Below are positions 1 through 10,970 of a stretch of DNA of 64,000 bases, piece by piece. The translations under genes and the position numbers were made by a program. Origin of the DNA: Streptomyces chartreusis NRRL 3882 (GTDB taxonomy: Bacteria; Actinomycetota; Actinomycetes; Streptomycetales; Streptomycetaceae); contig NZ_LT963352.1 of NCBI RefSeq assembly GCF_900236475.1, positions 1,364,001 to 1,428,000 of the forward strand, read 5' to 3'. The number at the start of each line of letters is the position of its first letter. The first letter of the stretch is position 1. The notes beneath the pieces were generated by a model, which saw only the letters and a list, made by a program, of their open reading frames with translations, was not told where the DNA came from and did not search any database.

Positions 1-35
1 CACTCCCCGCACCCGTACCCGAGAGGCATCCCCAC

Positions 36-1430
36 ATGAGAGACACCTCCGGCAGACCCCGAGCACGGCGCCCGCTCCGGCGGGCGGTCGTCGCCGTCGT
101 CAGCGCGCTCGGCCTCGCCGCGGTCGCCGCCACCGCCGCGACTCCCTCCGCGAGCGCCTCCGCGCCGCCGCCCCCGTCGGGCTGGACCCAGGTCTTCCTC
201 GACGACTTCAACGGCCCCGCGGGCAGCGGCGTCAACACCTCCGACTGGCAGTACGCGACCGGCAAGGGCTACCCGGGCGGCCCCGCCAACTGGGGCACCG
301 GCGAGATCGAGACGATGACGAGCAGCACCGACAACGTCTCCCTCGACGGCAACGGCAACCTCCGCATCACGCCCCGGCGGGACGGAGCCGGCAACTGGAC
401 CTCCGGCCGCATCGAGACCAACCGCACCGACTTCCAGCCCCCGGCCGGCGGCAAGCTCCGCGTGGAGTCGCGCATCCAGGTGCCGAACGTCACCGGGGCC
501 GCGGCGAAGGGCTACTGGCCGGCGTTCTGGATGCTGGGCGCCCCCTACCGGGGCAACTACTGGAACTGGCCGGGCGTGGGCGAGCTGGACATCATGGAGA
601 ACACCCAGGGCCAGAACACGGTGTTCGCGACGATGCACTGCGGCACCTCGCCGGGCGGGCCCTGCAACGAGACGAGCGGCATCGGCAGTTCGACGACCTG
701 TCAGGGCACCACGTGCCAGGCCGGCTTCCACACCTACCGGATGGAGTGGGACCGCTCGACGAGCGTGGAGGAGATCCGCTTCTACCTCGACGGCGTCAAC
801 TTCCACACGGTGCGCGCCAACCAGGTCGACGCGACGACCTGGCGCAACGCCACGGACCACGGCTTCTTCATCATCCTGAACGTCGCGATGGGCGGCGGAT
901 TCCCGGACGCGTTCGGCGGCGGCCCGGACGCGGGAACGCAGCCCGGCCACCCGATGGTCGTCGACTACGTCCAGGTGCTGTCGTCCGGCGGCGGCACCAC
1001 GCCTCCCCCGACCGGCAACCGCGACGCCTACTCCACCATCCAGGCCGAGTCCTACGACGGCCAGTCCGGGGTGAGCACCGAGACGACGTCCGACTCCGGC
1101 GGCGGCCAGAACGTCGGCTCACTGGCCAACGGTGACTGGCTGCACTTCAAGGGCGTCAACTTCGGCTCCACCGCGGCCCGGCAGTTCAGCGCCCGGGTCG
1201 CGAGCGGTGCGGCGGGCGGTGTCAGCGGACTGGTCGAGGTACGGCTGGACAGCCGGAGCAACGCGCCCGTCGGGAGTTTCGCGGTGGGCAACACCGGCGG
1301 CTGGCAGTCGTGGCGGACCGTCCCTGCGAACATCGCCTCCGTGACGGGCACGCACGACGTGTACCTGACCTTCACCAGCGGGCAGCCGGCGGACTTCGTG
1401 AACGTCAACTGGTTCACCTTCGGGCACTGA
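36..1430 (+). CDS. Secreted GH16 endo-beta-1,3-glucanase (laminarinase) with C-terminal CBM6
   Basis: A 464-residue exported glycoside hydrolase likely to cleave beta-1,3-glucan (laminarin, callose, fungal wall) outside the cell. Residues 1 to about 42 form a signal peptide with an Arg-rich start, a hydrophobic stretch and an Ala-rich cleavage area. The GH16 domain spans about 48-325; its catalytic motif GELDIMEN places nucleophile Glu183, helper Asp185 and acid/base Glu188. After a short Pro/Thr/Gly linker comes a CBM6-type beta-sandwich (about 335-464; motifs IQAESYD and NGDWLHF), usually a glucan-binding module. The first visible start is the ATG at 36 and a perfect terminator follows the stop. 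It may serve the same substrate as the GH55/GH1/ABC genes near 34-40 kb. The family is certain; the exact linkage specificity is inferred. Confidence 0.9.
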   Translation: MRDTSGRPRARRPLRRAVVAVVSALGLAAVAATAATPSASASAPPPPSGWTQVFLDDFNGPAGSGVNTSDWQYATGKGYPGGPANWGTGEIETMTSSTDNVSLDGNGNLRITPRRDGAGNWTSGRIETNRTDFQPPAGGKLRVESRIQVPNVTGAAAKGYWPAFWMLGAPYRGNYWNWPGVGELDIMENTQGQNTVFATMHCGTSPGGPCNETSGIGSSTTCQGTTCQAGFHTYRMEWDRSTSVEEIRFYLDGVNFHTVRANQVDATTWRNATDHGFFIILNVAMGGGFPDAFGGGPDAGTQPGHPMVVDYVQVLSSGGGTTPPPTGNRDAYSTIQAESYDGQSGVSTETTSDSGGGQNVGSLANGDWLHFKGVNFGSTAARQFSARVASGAAGGVSGLVEVRLDSRSNAPVGSFAVGNTGGWQSWRTVPANIASVTGTHDVYLTFTSGQPADFVNVNWFTFGH

Positions 1431-1450
1431 CTCCGTCCTGCGCCTTCGGA

Positions 1451-1480
1451 AAGGGGCTCCACGCGCGCGTGGAGCCCCTT
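1451..1480. terminator. Perfect hairpin terminator between GH16 gene and araC-type gene
   Basis: A perfect 15+15 inverted repeat (arm AAGGGGCTCCACGCG) with T residues after it. It lies between converging genes ending at 1430 and 1526, so it can act as a bidirectional terminator. Confidence 0.85.
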
Positions 1481-1486
1481 TTCGCC

Positions 1487-1524
1487 GTCCGGCCTTCGTG
1501 GTCTCGACGTCCGGCCTTCGTGGT
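1487..1524. repeat. Two 16-bp direct repeats, 22-bp period
   Basis: The sequence GTCCGGCCTTCGTGGT occurs at 1487-1502 and again at 1509-1524, immediately before the stop codon of the minus-strand AraC-type gene. No function is evident; it may be a local duplication. Confidence 0.6.
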
Positions 1525-1525
1525 T

Positions 1526-2422
1526 TCAGCGCAGTTCCGCCCGGAACGCCGCCGGCGTCTGGTCCGTGTGCTGGTGGAAGAACTTGGAGAAGTTCGCGGC
1601 GTCGGGGAAGCCGACCGCCGCCCCGATGCGGCCGATCGGCAGGTCGGTGTGGGCGAGGAGCCGTTTGGCCTCCAGGACCACGCGCTTGCCGATGAAGGCC
1701 TTGGGGGTGTCGCCGGTCGCGCCGCGGACCGCGCGGACCAGGGTGCGGCGGGAGTAGCCGAGCGCGTCCGCGTAGGCGCTGACGCTGTGGTTGGTGGCGA
1801 AGTCCTTCTCCACGGCGTCCCGGAAGAGGGTGAAGGTGGAGTCGGCCTGCTGCCCGACCGACTCCGCCGAGCCGGCGGCGAGATGGGCGAGCCGCAGCAG
1901 GAACGCCGTCAGCGAGTGGCGCAGGACGGCGGTGTGCAGGCTCAGCGGCAGCGTCTCCGTGTCCTCGTACTCGCGTCGCAGCTGGCCGAGCGAGTCGCGC
2001 AGACCGGCGAGTTGGGCCGCGTCGGGGCGCAAGTGCGGCGGCAGGTCGTAGCGGTACAGGCCGGTGGCCTCCACGGTCGCGCGGGGCAGGAAGCCCGGCT
2101 GCATGGTCAGCACCGTTCCGCGGTACTCGCTCGTGCGGGAGAAGCGGTGGACCTGCCCCGGGCGGATCCACAGCAAATCCCCGGCCGTGGCCTCGTACTC
2201 GGTGAAGTCGACCATGTGCCGGACCGGGCCGGCGCCGAACAGCAGCACGACGTGGAAGTCGATGCGGTGCACACGCTCCAGGGGCGCGTCGGCGTGCCAG
2301 GTGCGGCCGGTGCCCATGGGGCCGACCTGCATGCCGACGCCGCCGACACTCAGCTCGACCGGGAAGGGGCACGTTCTGATCCCGTCGCCGCCTTGGATGC
2401 TTCTGTCTGCCATATCCGCCAT
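1526..2422 (-). CDS. AraC-family transcriptional regulator
   Basis: A 298-residue regulator. Residues about 20-170 look like the cupin-type AraC ligand-binding domain (motif WIRPGQVHRF). The C-terminal 100 residues carry the double helix-turn-helix of the AraC family, ending in a typical second-helix signature (IGAAVGFPDAANFSKFFHQHT). The ATG at 2422 is chosen because GAGG lies 5 bases upstream; a second ATG at 2413 is possible. It is divergent from the pentose-phosphate operon across about 157 bp that hold a pair of direct repeats of AraC-site size, so it may control that operon or itself. The ligand is unknown. Confidence 0.85.
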   Translation of the reverse strand: MADMADRSIQGGDGIRTCPFPVELSVGGVGMQVGPMGTGRTWHADAPLERVHRIDFHVVLLFGAGPVRHMVDFTEYEATAGDLLWIRPGQVHRFSRTSEYRGTVLTMQPGFLPRATVEATGLYRYDLPPHLRPDAAQLAGLRDSLGQLRREYEDTETLPLSLHTAVLRHSLTAFLLRLAHLAAGSAESVGQQADSTFTLFRDAVEKDFATNHSVSAYADALGYSRRTLVRAVRGATGDTPKAFIGKRVVLEAKRLLAHTDLPIGRIGAAVGFPDAANFSKFFHQHTDQTPAAFRAELR

Positions 2423-2506
2423 GTCCGCCTCGTACCGCGCCGTTCGCGCGCCGCGCTGCCTCCGGGTGTCCCACTTTCACCACAGGCTGGCACACGGCGA
2501 CCTTCC

Positions 2507-2545
2507 TTCGAAAAAGTCAGACTTTTAGTTTTGAAGACGTCAGAC
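2507..2545. promoter_or_regulatory. Candidate AraC-type operator: two 16-bp direct half-sites
   Basis: TTCGAAAAAGTCAGAC (2507-2522) and TTTGAAGACGTCAGAC (2530-2545) match at 13 of 16 positions with a 23-bp period, about two helical turns, as expected for a tandem AraC-dimer site. They lie 35-73 bp upstream of the transketolase start and share the exact core GTCAGAC. This is inference from layout. Confidence 0.4.
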
Positions 2546-2579
2546 CAGCCACTTCGCTCCTATCGAGGATCTCTTGAAG

Positions 2580-4655
2580 ATGAGCACGCAGACAGCGGAC
2601 AGCTTCGAATGGACCGAACTCGACCGGCGTGCCGTCGACACCGCCCGCCTGCTGGCGGCCGATGCCGTCCAGCGGGTCGGAAACGGCCACCCCGGCACCG
2701 CGATGAGCCTGGCACCGGCCGCCTACACGATCTTTCAGAAGGTGATGCGGCACGACCCCGCCGATCCGGAGTGGACCGGCCGTGACCGCTTCGTCCTCTC
2801 CCCCGGTCACACGTCGCTGACCCTCTACACGCAGCTGTACCTCGCGGGCTACGAGCTGGAGCTGGACGACCTGAAGGCGTTCCGCACGCACGGCTCGAAG
2901 ACGCCCGGCCACCCCGAGTACGGGCACACCGCCGGCGTGGAGACCACCACCGGCCCGCTCGGCCAGGGCGTCGCGAACGCGGTCGGCATGGCGATGGCCG
3001 CCCGCTACGAGCGCGGTCTGTTCGACCCCGACGCCCCTGAGGGCGAGTCCCCCTTCGACCACACCGTCTGGGCCATCGTCTCCGACGGCGACCTCCAGGA
3101 GGGCGTCTCCGCCGAGGCCTCCTCGCTGGCCGGCCACCAGAAGCTCGGCAACCTGGTCTTCCTCTACGACGACAACCACATCTCCATCGAGGGCGACACC
3201 GCGACCGCGTTCTCCGAGGACGTGCTGAAGCGGTACGAGGCGTACGGCTGGCACGTGCAGCGGATCGAGCCGCGGGAGGACGGCGACGTCGACGTGCACG
3301 CGCTGTACGCGGCGCTGAAGGAGGCTCAGGCCGAGACCGGGCGCCCCTCGATCATCGCGATGCGCACCATCATCGCCTGGCCCGCCCCGAACGCGCGGAA
3401 CACCGAGGCCTCGCACGGTTCGGCGCTCGGCGAGGACGAGGTCGCCGCCACCAAGCGCCTCCTCGGCTTCGACCCGGAGCAGAGCTTCGAGGTCGCCGAC
3501 GAGGTGCTGGCGCACACCCGTGCGGCCCTGGACCGGGGCGCCGAGGCGCACGCCGCCTGGGACAAGCGGATCGCCGCCTGGCGCGGCGAGAACCCGGAGC
3601 GGGCCGCCACGTTCGACCGGGTCAGCAAGGGCGAGCTGCCCGCGGGCTGGGAGGACGCCGTGCCGGTGTTCGAGCCGGGCAAGGCGGTCGCCACCCGTGC
3701 CGCGTCCGGCAAGGTGCTCCAGGCCCTCGGCGCCGTCGTCCCCGAACTGTGGGGCGGCTCGGCCGACCTGGCCGGCTCGAACAACACCACGATCGACAAG
3801 ACGTCGTCCTTCCTGCCGGGGGGCAACCCGCTGCCGGAGGCCGACCCGTACGGCCGGACGATCCACTTCGGCATCCGCGAGTTCTCCATGGCCGCGGAGA
3901 TGAACGGCATCGCCCTGCACGGCAACACGCGGATCTACGGCGGCACCTTCCTGGTGTTCTCCGACTACATGCGCAACGCCGTCCGGATGTCGGCCCTGAT
4001 GCAGCTGCCGGTGACGTACGTGTGGACGCACGACTCCATCGGCCTGGGCGAGGACGGTCCGACCCACCAGCCGGTCGAGCACCTGGCCGCGCTGCGGGCG
4101 ATCCCGGGCCTGAACGTCGTACGCCCGGCCGACGCCAACGAGACCGCGCTCGCCTGGGCCGAGATCCTCAGGCGGCACACCACCGGCCCGGCCCCGCACG
4201 GCCTCGCGCTCACCCGCCAGGGCGTGCCCACGTACGAGCCGCATCCGGACGTGGCACGCGGCGGTTACGTGCGCGCCGAGGCGGAAGGCGGCGAGCCGCA
4301 GGTGATCCTGATCGCCACCGGTTCCGAGGTGCACCTCGCCGTCGAGGCCCGGGAGCAACTCCAGGCGGCGGGCGTGCCCACGCGGGTCGTGTCCATGCCG
4401 TCCGTGGAGTGGTTCGAGGAGCAGCCCCGCGCCTACCGGGACAGCGTCCTGCCGCCGTCCGTGAAGGCCCGGGTCGCGGTCGAGGCCGGTATCGGCCTGA
4501 CCTGGCACCGGTTCGTCGGGGACGCGGGACGCATCGTCTCCCTGGAGCACTTCGGCGCCTCCGCCGACGCGAAGACCCTGTTCGCCGAGTACGGCTTCAC
4601 CCCCGAGAACGTCGTCGCCGCAGCCCGGGAATCCCTCGCCGCTGTGCGCGGTTGA
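2580..4655 (+). CDS. tkt: Transketolase
   Basis: A 691-residue thiamine-diphosphate enzyme that moves two-carbon units between sugar phosphates in the non-oxidative pentose phosphate pathway. Visible marks are the N-terminal [13 protein letters not shown] signature, the cofactor motif around SDGDLQEG...DDN, and the second transketolase signature [14 protein letters not shown] near residue 480. The length is normal for the family. ATG 2580 is given as the start; an in-frame TTG at 2574 has better spacing to GAGGA (2563-2567) and cannot be excluded. It is the first gene of a tightly packed operon with tal, zwf, opcA, pgi and gnd. Streptomyces often have two such clusters; this looks like the one adjoining the GTP-cyclohydrolase-II-like region. 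Confidence 0.97.
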   Translation: MSTQTADSFEWTELDRRAVDTARLLAADAVQRVGNGHPGTAMSLAPAAYTIFQKVMRHDPADPEWTGRDRFVLSPGHTSLTLYTQLYLAGYELELDDLKAFRTHGSKTPGHPEYGHTAGVETTTGPLGQGVANAVGMAMAARYERGLFDPDAPEGESPFDHTVWAIVSDGDLQEGVSAEASSLAGHQKLGNLVFLYDDNHISIEGDTATAFSEDVLKRYEAYGWHVQRIEPREDGDVDVHALYAALKEAQAETGRPSIIAMRTIIAWPAPNARNTEASHGSALGEDEVAATKRLLGFDPEQSFEVADEVLAHTRAALDRGAEAHAAWDKRIAAWRGENPERAATFDRVSKGELPAGWEDAVPVFEPGKAVATRAASGKVLQALGAVVPELWGGSADLAGSNNTTIDKTSSFLPGGNPLPEADPYGRTIHFGIREFSMAAEMNGIALHGNTRIYGGTFLVFSDYMRNAVRMSALMQLPVTYVWTHDSIGLGEDGPTHQPVEHLAALRAIPGLNVVRPADANETALAWAEILRRHTTGPAPHGLALTRQGVPTYEPHPDVARGGYVRAEAEGGEPQVILIATGSEVHLAVEAREQLQAAGVPTRVVSMPSVEWFEEQPRAYRDSVLPPSVKARVAVEAGIGLTWHRFVGDAGRIVSLEHFGASADAKTLFAEYGFTPENVVAAARESLAAVRG

Positions 4656-4684
4656 TCCGACCGCCCCGAAAGAAGATGATCACT

Positions 4685-5821
4685 GTGACCGAAGCGACCG
4701 CGAGCGCGGGAGCACTCAAGCGCCTGTCCGACGAGGGCGTGTCGATCTGGCTGGACGACCTGTCCCGCCGGCGGATCGAGTCCGGCAACCTGGCCGGGCT
4801 CGTCAAGACGAGGAACGTCGTCGGCGTCACCACCAACCCGTCCATCTTCCAGGCCGCCATCGGCTCCGGCGAGGGCTACGAGGAGCAGCTCGCCGACCTG
4901 GCGGTGCGGGGCGTCACCGTCGACGAGGCCGTCCGGATGATGACGACGGCCGATGTCCGGGCCGCCGCCGACGTCCTGCGGCCCGTGTACGACGCGACCG
5001 GCGGCCGGGACGGGCGGGTGTCCATCGAGGTCGACCCACGGCTGGCCCACGACACGGTGGCGACCGTCGCCGAGGCCCGGCAGCTGGCCTGGCTGGTGGA
5101 CCGCCCCAACGTGATGATCAAGATCCCGGCGACGAAGGCCGGTCTGCCGGCGATCACCGAGGTGATCGGCGCGGGCATCAGCGTGAACGTGACGCTGATC
5201 TTCTCCCTGGAGCGCTACCGCGAGGTGATGGACGCCTACCTCGCCGGCCTGGAGAAGGCGCAGGCGGCCGGTCTCGACCTGTCGGCCATCCACTCGGTCG
5301 CGTCCTTCTTCGTCTCCCGGGTCGACTCCGAGATCGACAAGCGGCTGACGCTGCTGGGCACGGACGAGGCCCTCGCCCTGAAGGGCAGGGCGGCCCTGGC
5401 CAACGCCCGGCTCGCCTACGAGGCGTACGAACAGGTCTTCGCCGGGCCGCGCTGGCATGCCCTGGGCGGTGCCCGTGCGAACCCGCAGCGCCCCCTTTGG
5501 GCCTCCACCGGTGTGAAGGACCCCGCTTACAAGGACACCCTGTACGTGGACGAGCTGGTCGCCCCCGGCACGGTCAACACCATGCCGGAGGCCACGCTGA
5601 ACGCCGTCGCCGACCACGGTGACGTCCAGGGCGACACCGTCAGCGGCTCTTACGCCCAGGCGCGGGCCGGCCTGGCGGCCGTCGAGCGGCTCGGCATTTC
5701 CTACGACGAGGTGGTGCGGCAACTGGAGGACGAGGGCGTCGCCAAGTTCGAGGTGGCCTGGCAGGACCTGCTGGACGCGGTCACCAAGTCCTTGAACAGC
5801 AAGGGAGTTGACGCGGAATGA
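4685..5821 (+). CDS. tal: Transaldolase
   Basis: About 378 residues; transfers a dihydroxyacetone unit between sedoheptulose-7-phosphate and glyceraldehyde-3-phosphate in the pentose phosphate pathway. The actinobacterial-type sequence includes [16 protein letters not shown] near the N-terminus and the Schiff-base lysine context [12 protein letters not shown]. The GTG at 4685 is preferred because AGAAG ends 9 bases before it and it gives the usual MTEATA-like N-terminus; an ATG at 4676 in the same frame sits right against that ribosome site. The stop overlaps the zwf start by 4 bases, so the two are translationally coupled. Confidence 0.96.
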   Translation: MTEATASAGALKRLSDEGVSIWLDDLSRRRIESGNLAGLVKTRNVVGVTTNPSIFQAAIGSGEGYEEQLADLAVRGVTVDEAVRMMTTADVRAAADVLRPVYDATGGRDGRVSIEVDPRLAHDTVATVAEARQLAWLVDRPNVMIKIPATKAGLPAITEVIGAGISVNVTLIFSLERYREVMDAYLAGLEKAQAAGLDLSAIHSVASFFVSRVDSEIDKRLTLLGTDEALALKGRAALANARLAYEAYEQVFAGPRWHALGGARANPQRPLWASTGVKDPAYKDTLYVDELVAPGTVNTMPEATLNAVADHGDVQGDTVSGSYAQARAGLAAVERLGISYDEVVRQLEDEGVAKFEVAWQDLLDAVTKSLNSKGVDAE

Positions 5822-7491
5822 CTGAGGGCATCCCCCAGACGGCCGAGCAGGAGACCATCGGAACCAAGGAGGACAAGGAGGCCCGGGCAGCCCAGGAGGC
5901 GGCCGGGGTGGAGCAGACCGGGGTGAGCGGCCAGGAACAGGCGGCCCCGCGCCCGGAGCACGCCGACCCCGACTTCGCCAATCCCCTGCGCGACCCGCGC
6001 GACCGCCGTCTGCCCAGGATCGCGGGCCCGTCCGGGCTCGTCATCTTCGGTGTGACCGGCGACCTGTCCCGCAAGAAGCTGATGCCGGCCGTGTACGACC
6101 TGGCCAACCGCGGCCTGCTGCCGCCGGGCTTCTCGCTGGTGGGTTTCGCCCGCCGGGACTGGGAGGACCAGGACTTCGCGCAGGTGGTGCACGACGCGGT
6201 CCGTGAGCACGCGCGGACCCCGTTCCGCGAGGAGGTCTGGCAGCAGCTCGCCGAGGGCATGCGGTTCATCCCGGGGGACTTCGACGACGACACGGCGTTC
6301 AAGCAGCTGCGCTCCGCCGTCGAGGAGCTGGACGCCTCCCGGGGCACCAGCGGCAACTACGCCTTCTACCTCTCGGTGCCGCCGAAGTTCTTCCCGAAGG
6401 TCGTCCAGCAGCTGAAGAAGCACAAGCTGGCCGACGCCCAGGAGGGGTCCTGGCGCCGCGCGGTCATCGAAAAGCCGTTCGGGCACGACCTGGACAGCGC
6501 CTGCGAGCTGAACGCGATCGTGCACGACGTGTTCGACCCGGAGCAGGTCTTCCGTATCGACCACTACCTGGGCAAGGAGACCGTCCAGAACATCCTGGCG
6601 CTGCGCTTCGCCAACCAGATGTTCGAACCGATCTGGAACCGGTCGTACGTCGACCACGTGCAGATCACCATGGCCGAGGACATCGGCATCGGTGGCCGGG
6701 CCGGGTACTACGACGGCATCGGCGCGGCCCGTGACGTCATCCAGAACCACCTCCTGCAGCTGATGGCGCTCACCGCGATGGAGGAGCCCGCCGCCTTCGA
6801 CGCGGCGTCGCTGCTCACCGAGAAGCTGAAGGTGCTGCGGGCCGTGCGGCTGCCGGAGGACCTGGGCAGGCACACCGTGCGCGGTCAGTACGCGGCGGCC
6901 TGGCAGGGCGGCACGAAGGTCCGCGGCTATCTGGAGGAGGAGGGGATCGACCAGGCCTCCTCGACCGACACCTACGCCGCGATCAAGCTCCAGGTGGACA
7001 ACCGCCGCTGGGCGGGCGTGCCGTTCTACCTGCGCACCGGCAAGCGGCTGGGCCGCCGGGTGACGGAGATCGCGGTGGTGTTCCAGCGCGCGCCGCACTC
7101 CCCCTTCGACTCCACGGCGACCGAGGAGCTGGGCCAGAACGCGATCGTCATCCGCGTCCAGCCGGACGAGGGCATGACGGTGCGGTTCGGCTCCAAGGTG
7201 CCGGGTACGTCGATGGAGATCCGGGACGTGACGATGGACTTCGCCTACGGCGAGTCGTTCACCGAATCGAGCCCCGAGGCGTACGAACGGCTGATCCTTG
7301 ACGTCCTCCTGGGCGACGCCAACCTGTTCCCCCGTCACCAGGAAGTGGAAGAGTCCTGGAAGATCCTCGACCCGATCGAGCAGTACTGGGCCACGCACGG
7401 CCGGCCCGCGCAGTACGCCTCGGGCAGTTGGGGACCCGCGGAAGCCGACGAGATGCTCGCACGAGACGGACGGAGCTGGCGCAGGCCATGA
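5818..7491 (+). CDS. zwf: Glucose-6-phosphate dehydrogenase
   Basis: A 557-residue enzyme that oxidises glucose-6-phosphate with NADP to 6-phosphogluconolactone, the entry step of the oxidative pentose phosphate pathway. It shows the nucleotide-binding [11 protein letters not shown] and the active-site RIDHYLGKE. It is about 50 residues longer than usual at the N-terminus: before the conserved [11 protein letters not shown] block lies a Glu/Gln/Ala-rich, low-complexity tail. The ATG overlaps the tal stop (ATGA), which supports this long start, and no better internal start with a ribosome site stands out. The product works with OpcA, encoded next. Confidence 0.96.
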   Translation: MTEGIPQTAEQETIGTKEDKEARAAQEAAGVEQTGVSGQEQAAPRPEHADPDFANPLRDPRDRRLPRIAGPSGLVIFGVTGDLSRKKLMPAVYDLANRGLLPPGFSLVGFARRDWEDQDFAQVVHDAVREHARTPFREEVWQQLAEGMRFIPGDFDDDTAFKQLRSAVEELDASRGTSGNYAFYLSVPPKFFPKVVQQLKKHKLADAQEGSWRRAVIEKPFGHDLDSACELNAIVHDVFDPEQVFRIDHYLGKETVQNILALRFANQMFEPIWNRSYVDHVQITMAEDIGIGGRAGYYDGIGAARDVIQNHLLQLMALTAMEEPAAFDAASLLTEKLKVLRAVRLPEDLGRHTVRGQYAAAWQGGTKVRGYLEEEGIDQASSTDTYAAIKLQVDNRRWAGVPFYLRTGKRLGRRVTEIAVVFQRAPHSPFDSTATEELGQNAIVIRVQPDEGMTVRFGSKVPGTSMEIRDVTMDFAYGESFTESSPEAYERLILDVLLGDANLFPRHQEVEESWKILDPIEQYWATHGRPAQYASGSWGPAEADEMLARDGRSWRRP

Positions 7492-8423
7492 AGATCGACC
7501 TGACCGACACCACGGCAAGCAAGATCAACAAGGCGCTGGTGCAGGGCCGCCGGGCCATCGGCACGCCCGCCGTGGGCATGGTCCTGACGATGGTGATCGT
7601 CACGGACGAGGAGAACGCCTACGACGCGATCAAGGCGGCCGAGGAGGCCTCGCACGAGCACCCCTCGCGCACCCTGGTCGTCATCAAGCGGCACGCCCGC
7701 ACCCCGCGCGACCGCACCCAGTCCCGCCTGGACGCAGAGGTCCGGGTCGGCGCCGACGCCGGCACCGGCGAGACCGTGGTGCTGCGGACCTACGGCGAGG
7801 TGTCCGACCACGCCGACTCGGTGGTGCTGCCGCTGCTGCTGCCGGACGCGCCGGTGGTGGTGTGGTGGCCCATGGAGGCGCCGGAGGTGCCCTCGAAGGA
7901 CCCGCTCGGGGCGCTGGCCCAGCGGCGCATCACCGACCTGTACGCCGTGGAGAACCCCCTGGAGATGCTGGAGAGCCGGGTCCGCTCCTACGCGCCCGGC
8001 GACACCGACCTCGCCTGGACCCGGCTGACGCCCTGGCGCTCGATGCTGGCGGCGGCGCTGGACCAGGCCCGGGCGAAGGTGATCTCGGCGGCCGTGGAGG
8101 CCGAGGCCGAGAACCCGGCCGCCGAGCTGCTGGCCCGCTGGCTGGAGGCGCGGCTGCACGTCCGGGTCGACAGGGTGGTCACCGCCGGGCCGGTGGTGAC
8201 GGCGGTCCGGCTGGGCACGGAGAACGGCGAGATCGTCATCGACCGCCCCGAGGGGCCGCTGGCCACGCTGACCCTGCCGGGCCAGCCGTCGCGCACCCTC
8301 GCGCTGAAGGTCCGTGCCACCTCCGAACTCATCGCCGAGGAGCTGCGGCGCCTCGACGCCGACGAGATGTACGCCATCGCCCTCAACGGCGAGGCAACCG
8401 AGGAGACCCCTGCTCATGTCTGA
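7488..8423 (+). CDS. opcA: Glucose-6-phosphate dehydrogenase assembly protein OpcA
   Basis: 311 residues; in actinobacteria and cyanobacteria OpcA assists assembly or activation of G6PDH. The N-terminus [17 protein letters not shown] and the [16 protein letters not shown] segment are typical of the actinobacterial family. The start overlaps the zwf stop by 4 bases and the end overlaps pgi by 8 bases, so it sits inside the same operon beside its partner enzyme. No catalytic motif is expected. Confidence 0.95.
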   Translation: MKIDLTDTTASKINKALVQGRRAIGTPAVGMVLTMVIVTDEENAYDAIKAAEEASHEHPSRTLVVIKRHARTPRDRTQSRLDAEVRVGADAGTGETVVLRTYGEVSDHADSVVLPLLLPDAPVVVWWPMEAPEVPSKDPLGALAQRRITDLYAVENPLEMLESRVRSYAPGDTDLAWTRLTPWRSMLAAALDQARAKVISAAVEAEAENPAAELLARWLEARLHVRVDRVVTAGPVVTAVRLGTENGEIVIDRPEGPLATLTLPGQPSRTLALKVRATSELIAEELRRLDADEMYAIALNGEATEETPAHV

Positions 8424-10080
8424 CTCCCCCTCCGGATCCCCCGAGCTCACCCGGCGGCCCGAGTGGACCGCACTGGAGGACCACCGCACGGACGCCCTGC
8501 CGCAGCCGGATCTGCGTGAGCTGTTCGCGGCGGACCCGGGGCGCGCCGAGCGCTACGTCGTGCACGTGGGCGACCTGCGCATCGACTACTCCAAGCACCT
8601 GGTCACCGACGAGACGCTGGCCCTGCTCCAGGAGCTGGCCACCGCCACCGACGTGTTCGGGCTGCGCGACGCCATGTTCCGCGGCGAGAAGATCAACGTC
8701 ACCGAGAACCGGGCCGTACTGCACACCGCGCTGCGCGCCCCTCGGGACGCCGTGATCGAGGTCGACGGCGAGAACGTCGTCCCGGGTGTGCACGCCGTGC
8801 TCGACAAGATGGCCGCCTTCGCGGACCGGGTGCGCTCGGGTGAGTGGACCGGGCACACCGGCAAGCGGATCCGGAACGTCGTCAACATCGGCATCGGCGG
8901 CTCGGACCTCGGCCCGGCGATGGCCTACGAGGCGCTGCGGCCGTTCACCGCCCGGGAGCTGACGTTCCGCTTCGTGTCGAACGTGGACGGCTCCGACCTG
9001 CACGAGGCCACGCGCGACCTGGACCCGTCGGAGACGCTGTTCATCGTCGCGTCCAAGACCTTCACCACGATCGAGACCATCACCAACGCGACCTCGGCGC
9101 GCTCCTGGCTGCTGAACGGCCTGGAGGGCGACGAGAAGGCGGTGGCCAGGCACTTCGTCGCCCTGTCGACGAACGCGGAGAAGGTCGCCGAGTTCGGTAT
9201 CGACGTCGACAACATGTTCGAGTTCTGGGACTGGGTCGGCGGCCGCTACTCGTACGACTCCGCGATCGGCCTGTCCCTGATGATCGCGATCGGGCCGGAC
9301 CGCTTCCGGGAGATGCTCGACGGCTTCCGCATCGTCGACGAGCACTTCCGCAACGCCCCCGCGGAGGCCAACGCCCCGCTCCTGATGGGCCTGCTCGGCA
9401 TCTGGTACGGCAACTTCCACGGCGCGCAGTCGCACGCCGTCCTGCCGTACAGCCACTACCTGTCGAAGTTCACCGCCTACCTCCAGCAGCTCGACATGGA
9501 GTCCAACGGCAAGTCGGTGGACCGCGACGGCCGTCCCGTTCAGTGGCAGACGGGTCCGGTCGTGTGGGGCACGCCCGGCACCAACGGGCAGCACGCCTAC
9601 TACCAGCTGATCCACCAGGGCACCAAGCTCATCCCCGCCGACCTGATCGGCTTCGCTCGGCCCGTCGCCGAGCTCAGCGACGAACTGAAGGCGCAGCACG
9701 ACCTGCTGATGGCCAACCTGTTCGCGCAGGGGCAGGCGCTCGCCTTCGGCAACACCGCCGAGGAGGTGCGGGCCGAGGGCGTGCCCGAGGAGCAGGTGCC
9801 GCACCGCACGTTCCGGGGCAACCACCCCACCACGACGATCCTGGCCACCGAGCTGACCCCGTCGGTCCTCGGCCAGCTGGTCGCCCTCTACGAGCACAAG
9901 GTGTTCGTGCAGGGCGCGGTCTGGAACATCGACTCCTTCGACCAGTGGGGCGTCGAGCTCGGAAAGGTGCTCGCCAAGCGCGTCGAGCCCGCCCTGACCG
10001 AGGGCGCAGACGTCCCCGGTCTCGATCCGTCCACGGCCGCGCTGGTGGCCGCCTACCGCAATCATCGGGAAGTGAACTGA
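8416..10080 (+). CDS. pgi: Glucose-6-phosphate isomerase
   Basis: 554 residues; interconverts glucose-6-phosphate and fructose-6-phosphate and so links the pentose phosphate and glycolytic pools. Family signatures DWVGGRYS and [11 protein letters not shown] are present, together with the sugar-binding segment [13 protein letters not shown]. The ATG at 8416 overlaps the end of opcA and is followed one base after its stop by gnd. Length and motifs are complete. Confidence 0.96.
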   Translation: MSDSPSGSPELTRRPEWTALEDHRTDALPQPDLRELFAADPGRAERYVVHVGDLRIDYSKHLVTDETLALLQELATATDVFGLRDAMFRGEKINVTENRAVLHTALRAPRDAVIEVDGENVVPGVHAVLDKMAAFADRVRSGEWTGHTGKRIRNVVNIGIGGSDLGPAMAYEALRPFTARELTFRFVSNVDGSDLHEATRDLDPSETLFIVASKTFTTIETITNATSARSWLLNGLEGDEKAVARHFVALSTNAEKVAEFGIDVDNMFEFWDWVGGRYSYDSAIGLSLMIAIGPDRFREMLDGFRIVDEHFRNAPAEANAPLLMGLLGIWYGNFHGAQSHAVLPYSHYLSKFTAYLQQLDMESNGKSVDRDGRPVQWQTGPVVWGTPGTNGQHAYYQLIHQGTKLIPADLIGFARPVAELSDELKAQHDLLMANLFAQGQALAFGNTAEEVRAEGVPEEQVPHRTFRGNHPTTTILATELTPSVLGQLVALYEHKVFVQGAVWNIDSFDQWGVELGKVLAKRVEPALTEGADVPGLDPSTAALVAAYRNHREVN

Positions 10081-10081
10081 C

Positions 10082-10966
10082 ATGCAGATCGGTCTTGTGG
10101 GTCTCGGCAAGATGGGCGGCAACATGCGCGAGCGCCTGCGCAACGCCGGCCACACCGTCATCGGCTACGACACCAACCCGGACAAGTCCGACGTCGCCAG
10201 CCTGGCCGACCTCGTCAACGAGCTGGAGGCACCGCGCACGGTCTGGGTCATGGTCCCGGCCGGCGACCCCACCCAGCACGTCATCGACCGTCTGGCGGAC
10301 CTCCTCAAGCCGTACGACACGGTGGTCGACGGCGGCAACTCCCGCTGGACGGACGACGAGAAGCACGCCGAGGAGCTGGGCAAGCGCGGCATCGGCTTCG
10401 TCGACGCGGGCGTCTCGGGCGGCGTGTGGGGCCTGAAGAACGGCTACGCCCTGATGGTCGGCGGGGAGAAGGAGTACGTCGACCGGCTCCGGCCGATCTT
10501 CGAGGCGCTCAAGCCGGAGGGCCCGTACGGCTTCGTCCACGCGGGCCGGGTGGGCGCCGGGCACTTCGCGAAGATGGTCCACAACGGCATCGAGTACGCG
10601 ATGATGCAGGCCTACGCCGAGGGCTGGGAGCTGCTGGAGGCCGTGGACTCGGTGGACAACGTCCGCGAGGTGTTCCGCTCCTGGCAGGACGGCACCGTCA
10701 TCCGCTCCTGGCTGCTGGACCTCGCGGTCAACGCGCTCGACGAGGACGAGCACCTGGAGGGCCTGCGGGGCTACGCCCAGGACTCCGGCGAGGGACGCTG
10801 GACCGTGGAGGCCGCGATCGACAACTCCGTCCCGCTGCCCGCCATCACCGCTTCCCTCTTCTCCCGGTTCGCGTCCCGGCAGGACGACTCCCCGCAGATG
10901 AAGATGATCGCGGCGCTGCGCAACCAGTTCGGCGGGCACGCCGTCGAGTCGGCGAAGAAGGCGTAG
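10082..10966 (+). CDS. gnd: 6-phosphogluconate dehydrogenase (decarboxylating), short type
   Basis: 294 residues, the short YqeC-like form of 6-phosphogluconate dehydrogenase that yields ribulose-5-phosphate, CO2 and reduced cofactor. The N-terminal GLGKMGGNM Rossmann motif, the substrate motif around GVSGGVWGLKNGY and the catalytic lysine context GHFAKMVHNGIEY are all visible. About 170 residues shorter than the E. coli Gnd type, but normal for this subfamily. It closes the pathway part of the operon. Confidence 0.94.
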   Translation: MQIGLVGLGKMGGNMRERLRNAGHTVIGYDTNPDKSDVASLADLVNELEAPRTVWVMVPAGDPTQHVIDRLADLLKPYDTVVDGGNSRWTDDEKHAEELGKRGIGFVDAGVSGGVWGLKNGYALMVGGEKEYVDRLRPIFEALKPEGPYGFVHAGRVGAGHFAKMVHNGIEYAMMQAYAEGWELLEAVDSVDNVREVFRSWQDGTVIRSWLLDLAVNALDEDEHLEGLRGYAQDSGEGRWTVEAAIDNSVPLPAITASLFSRFASRQDDSPQMKMIAALRNQFGGHAVESAKKA

Positions 10967-10970
10967 CACC

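Noticed and set aside
871..1135. Overlapping Arg-rich open frames on both strands in the GH16 gene
   Set aside because: Codon-position GC bias creates long shadow frames in such GC-rich DNA; they lack family motifs and ribosome sites.
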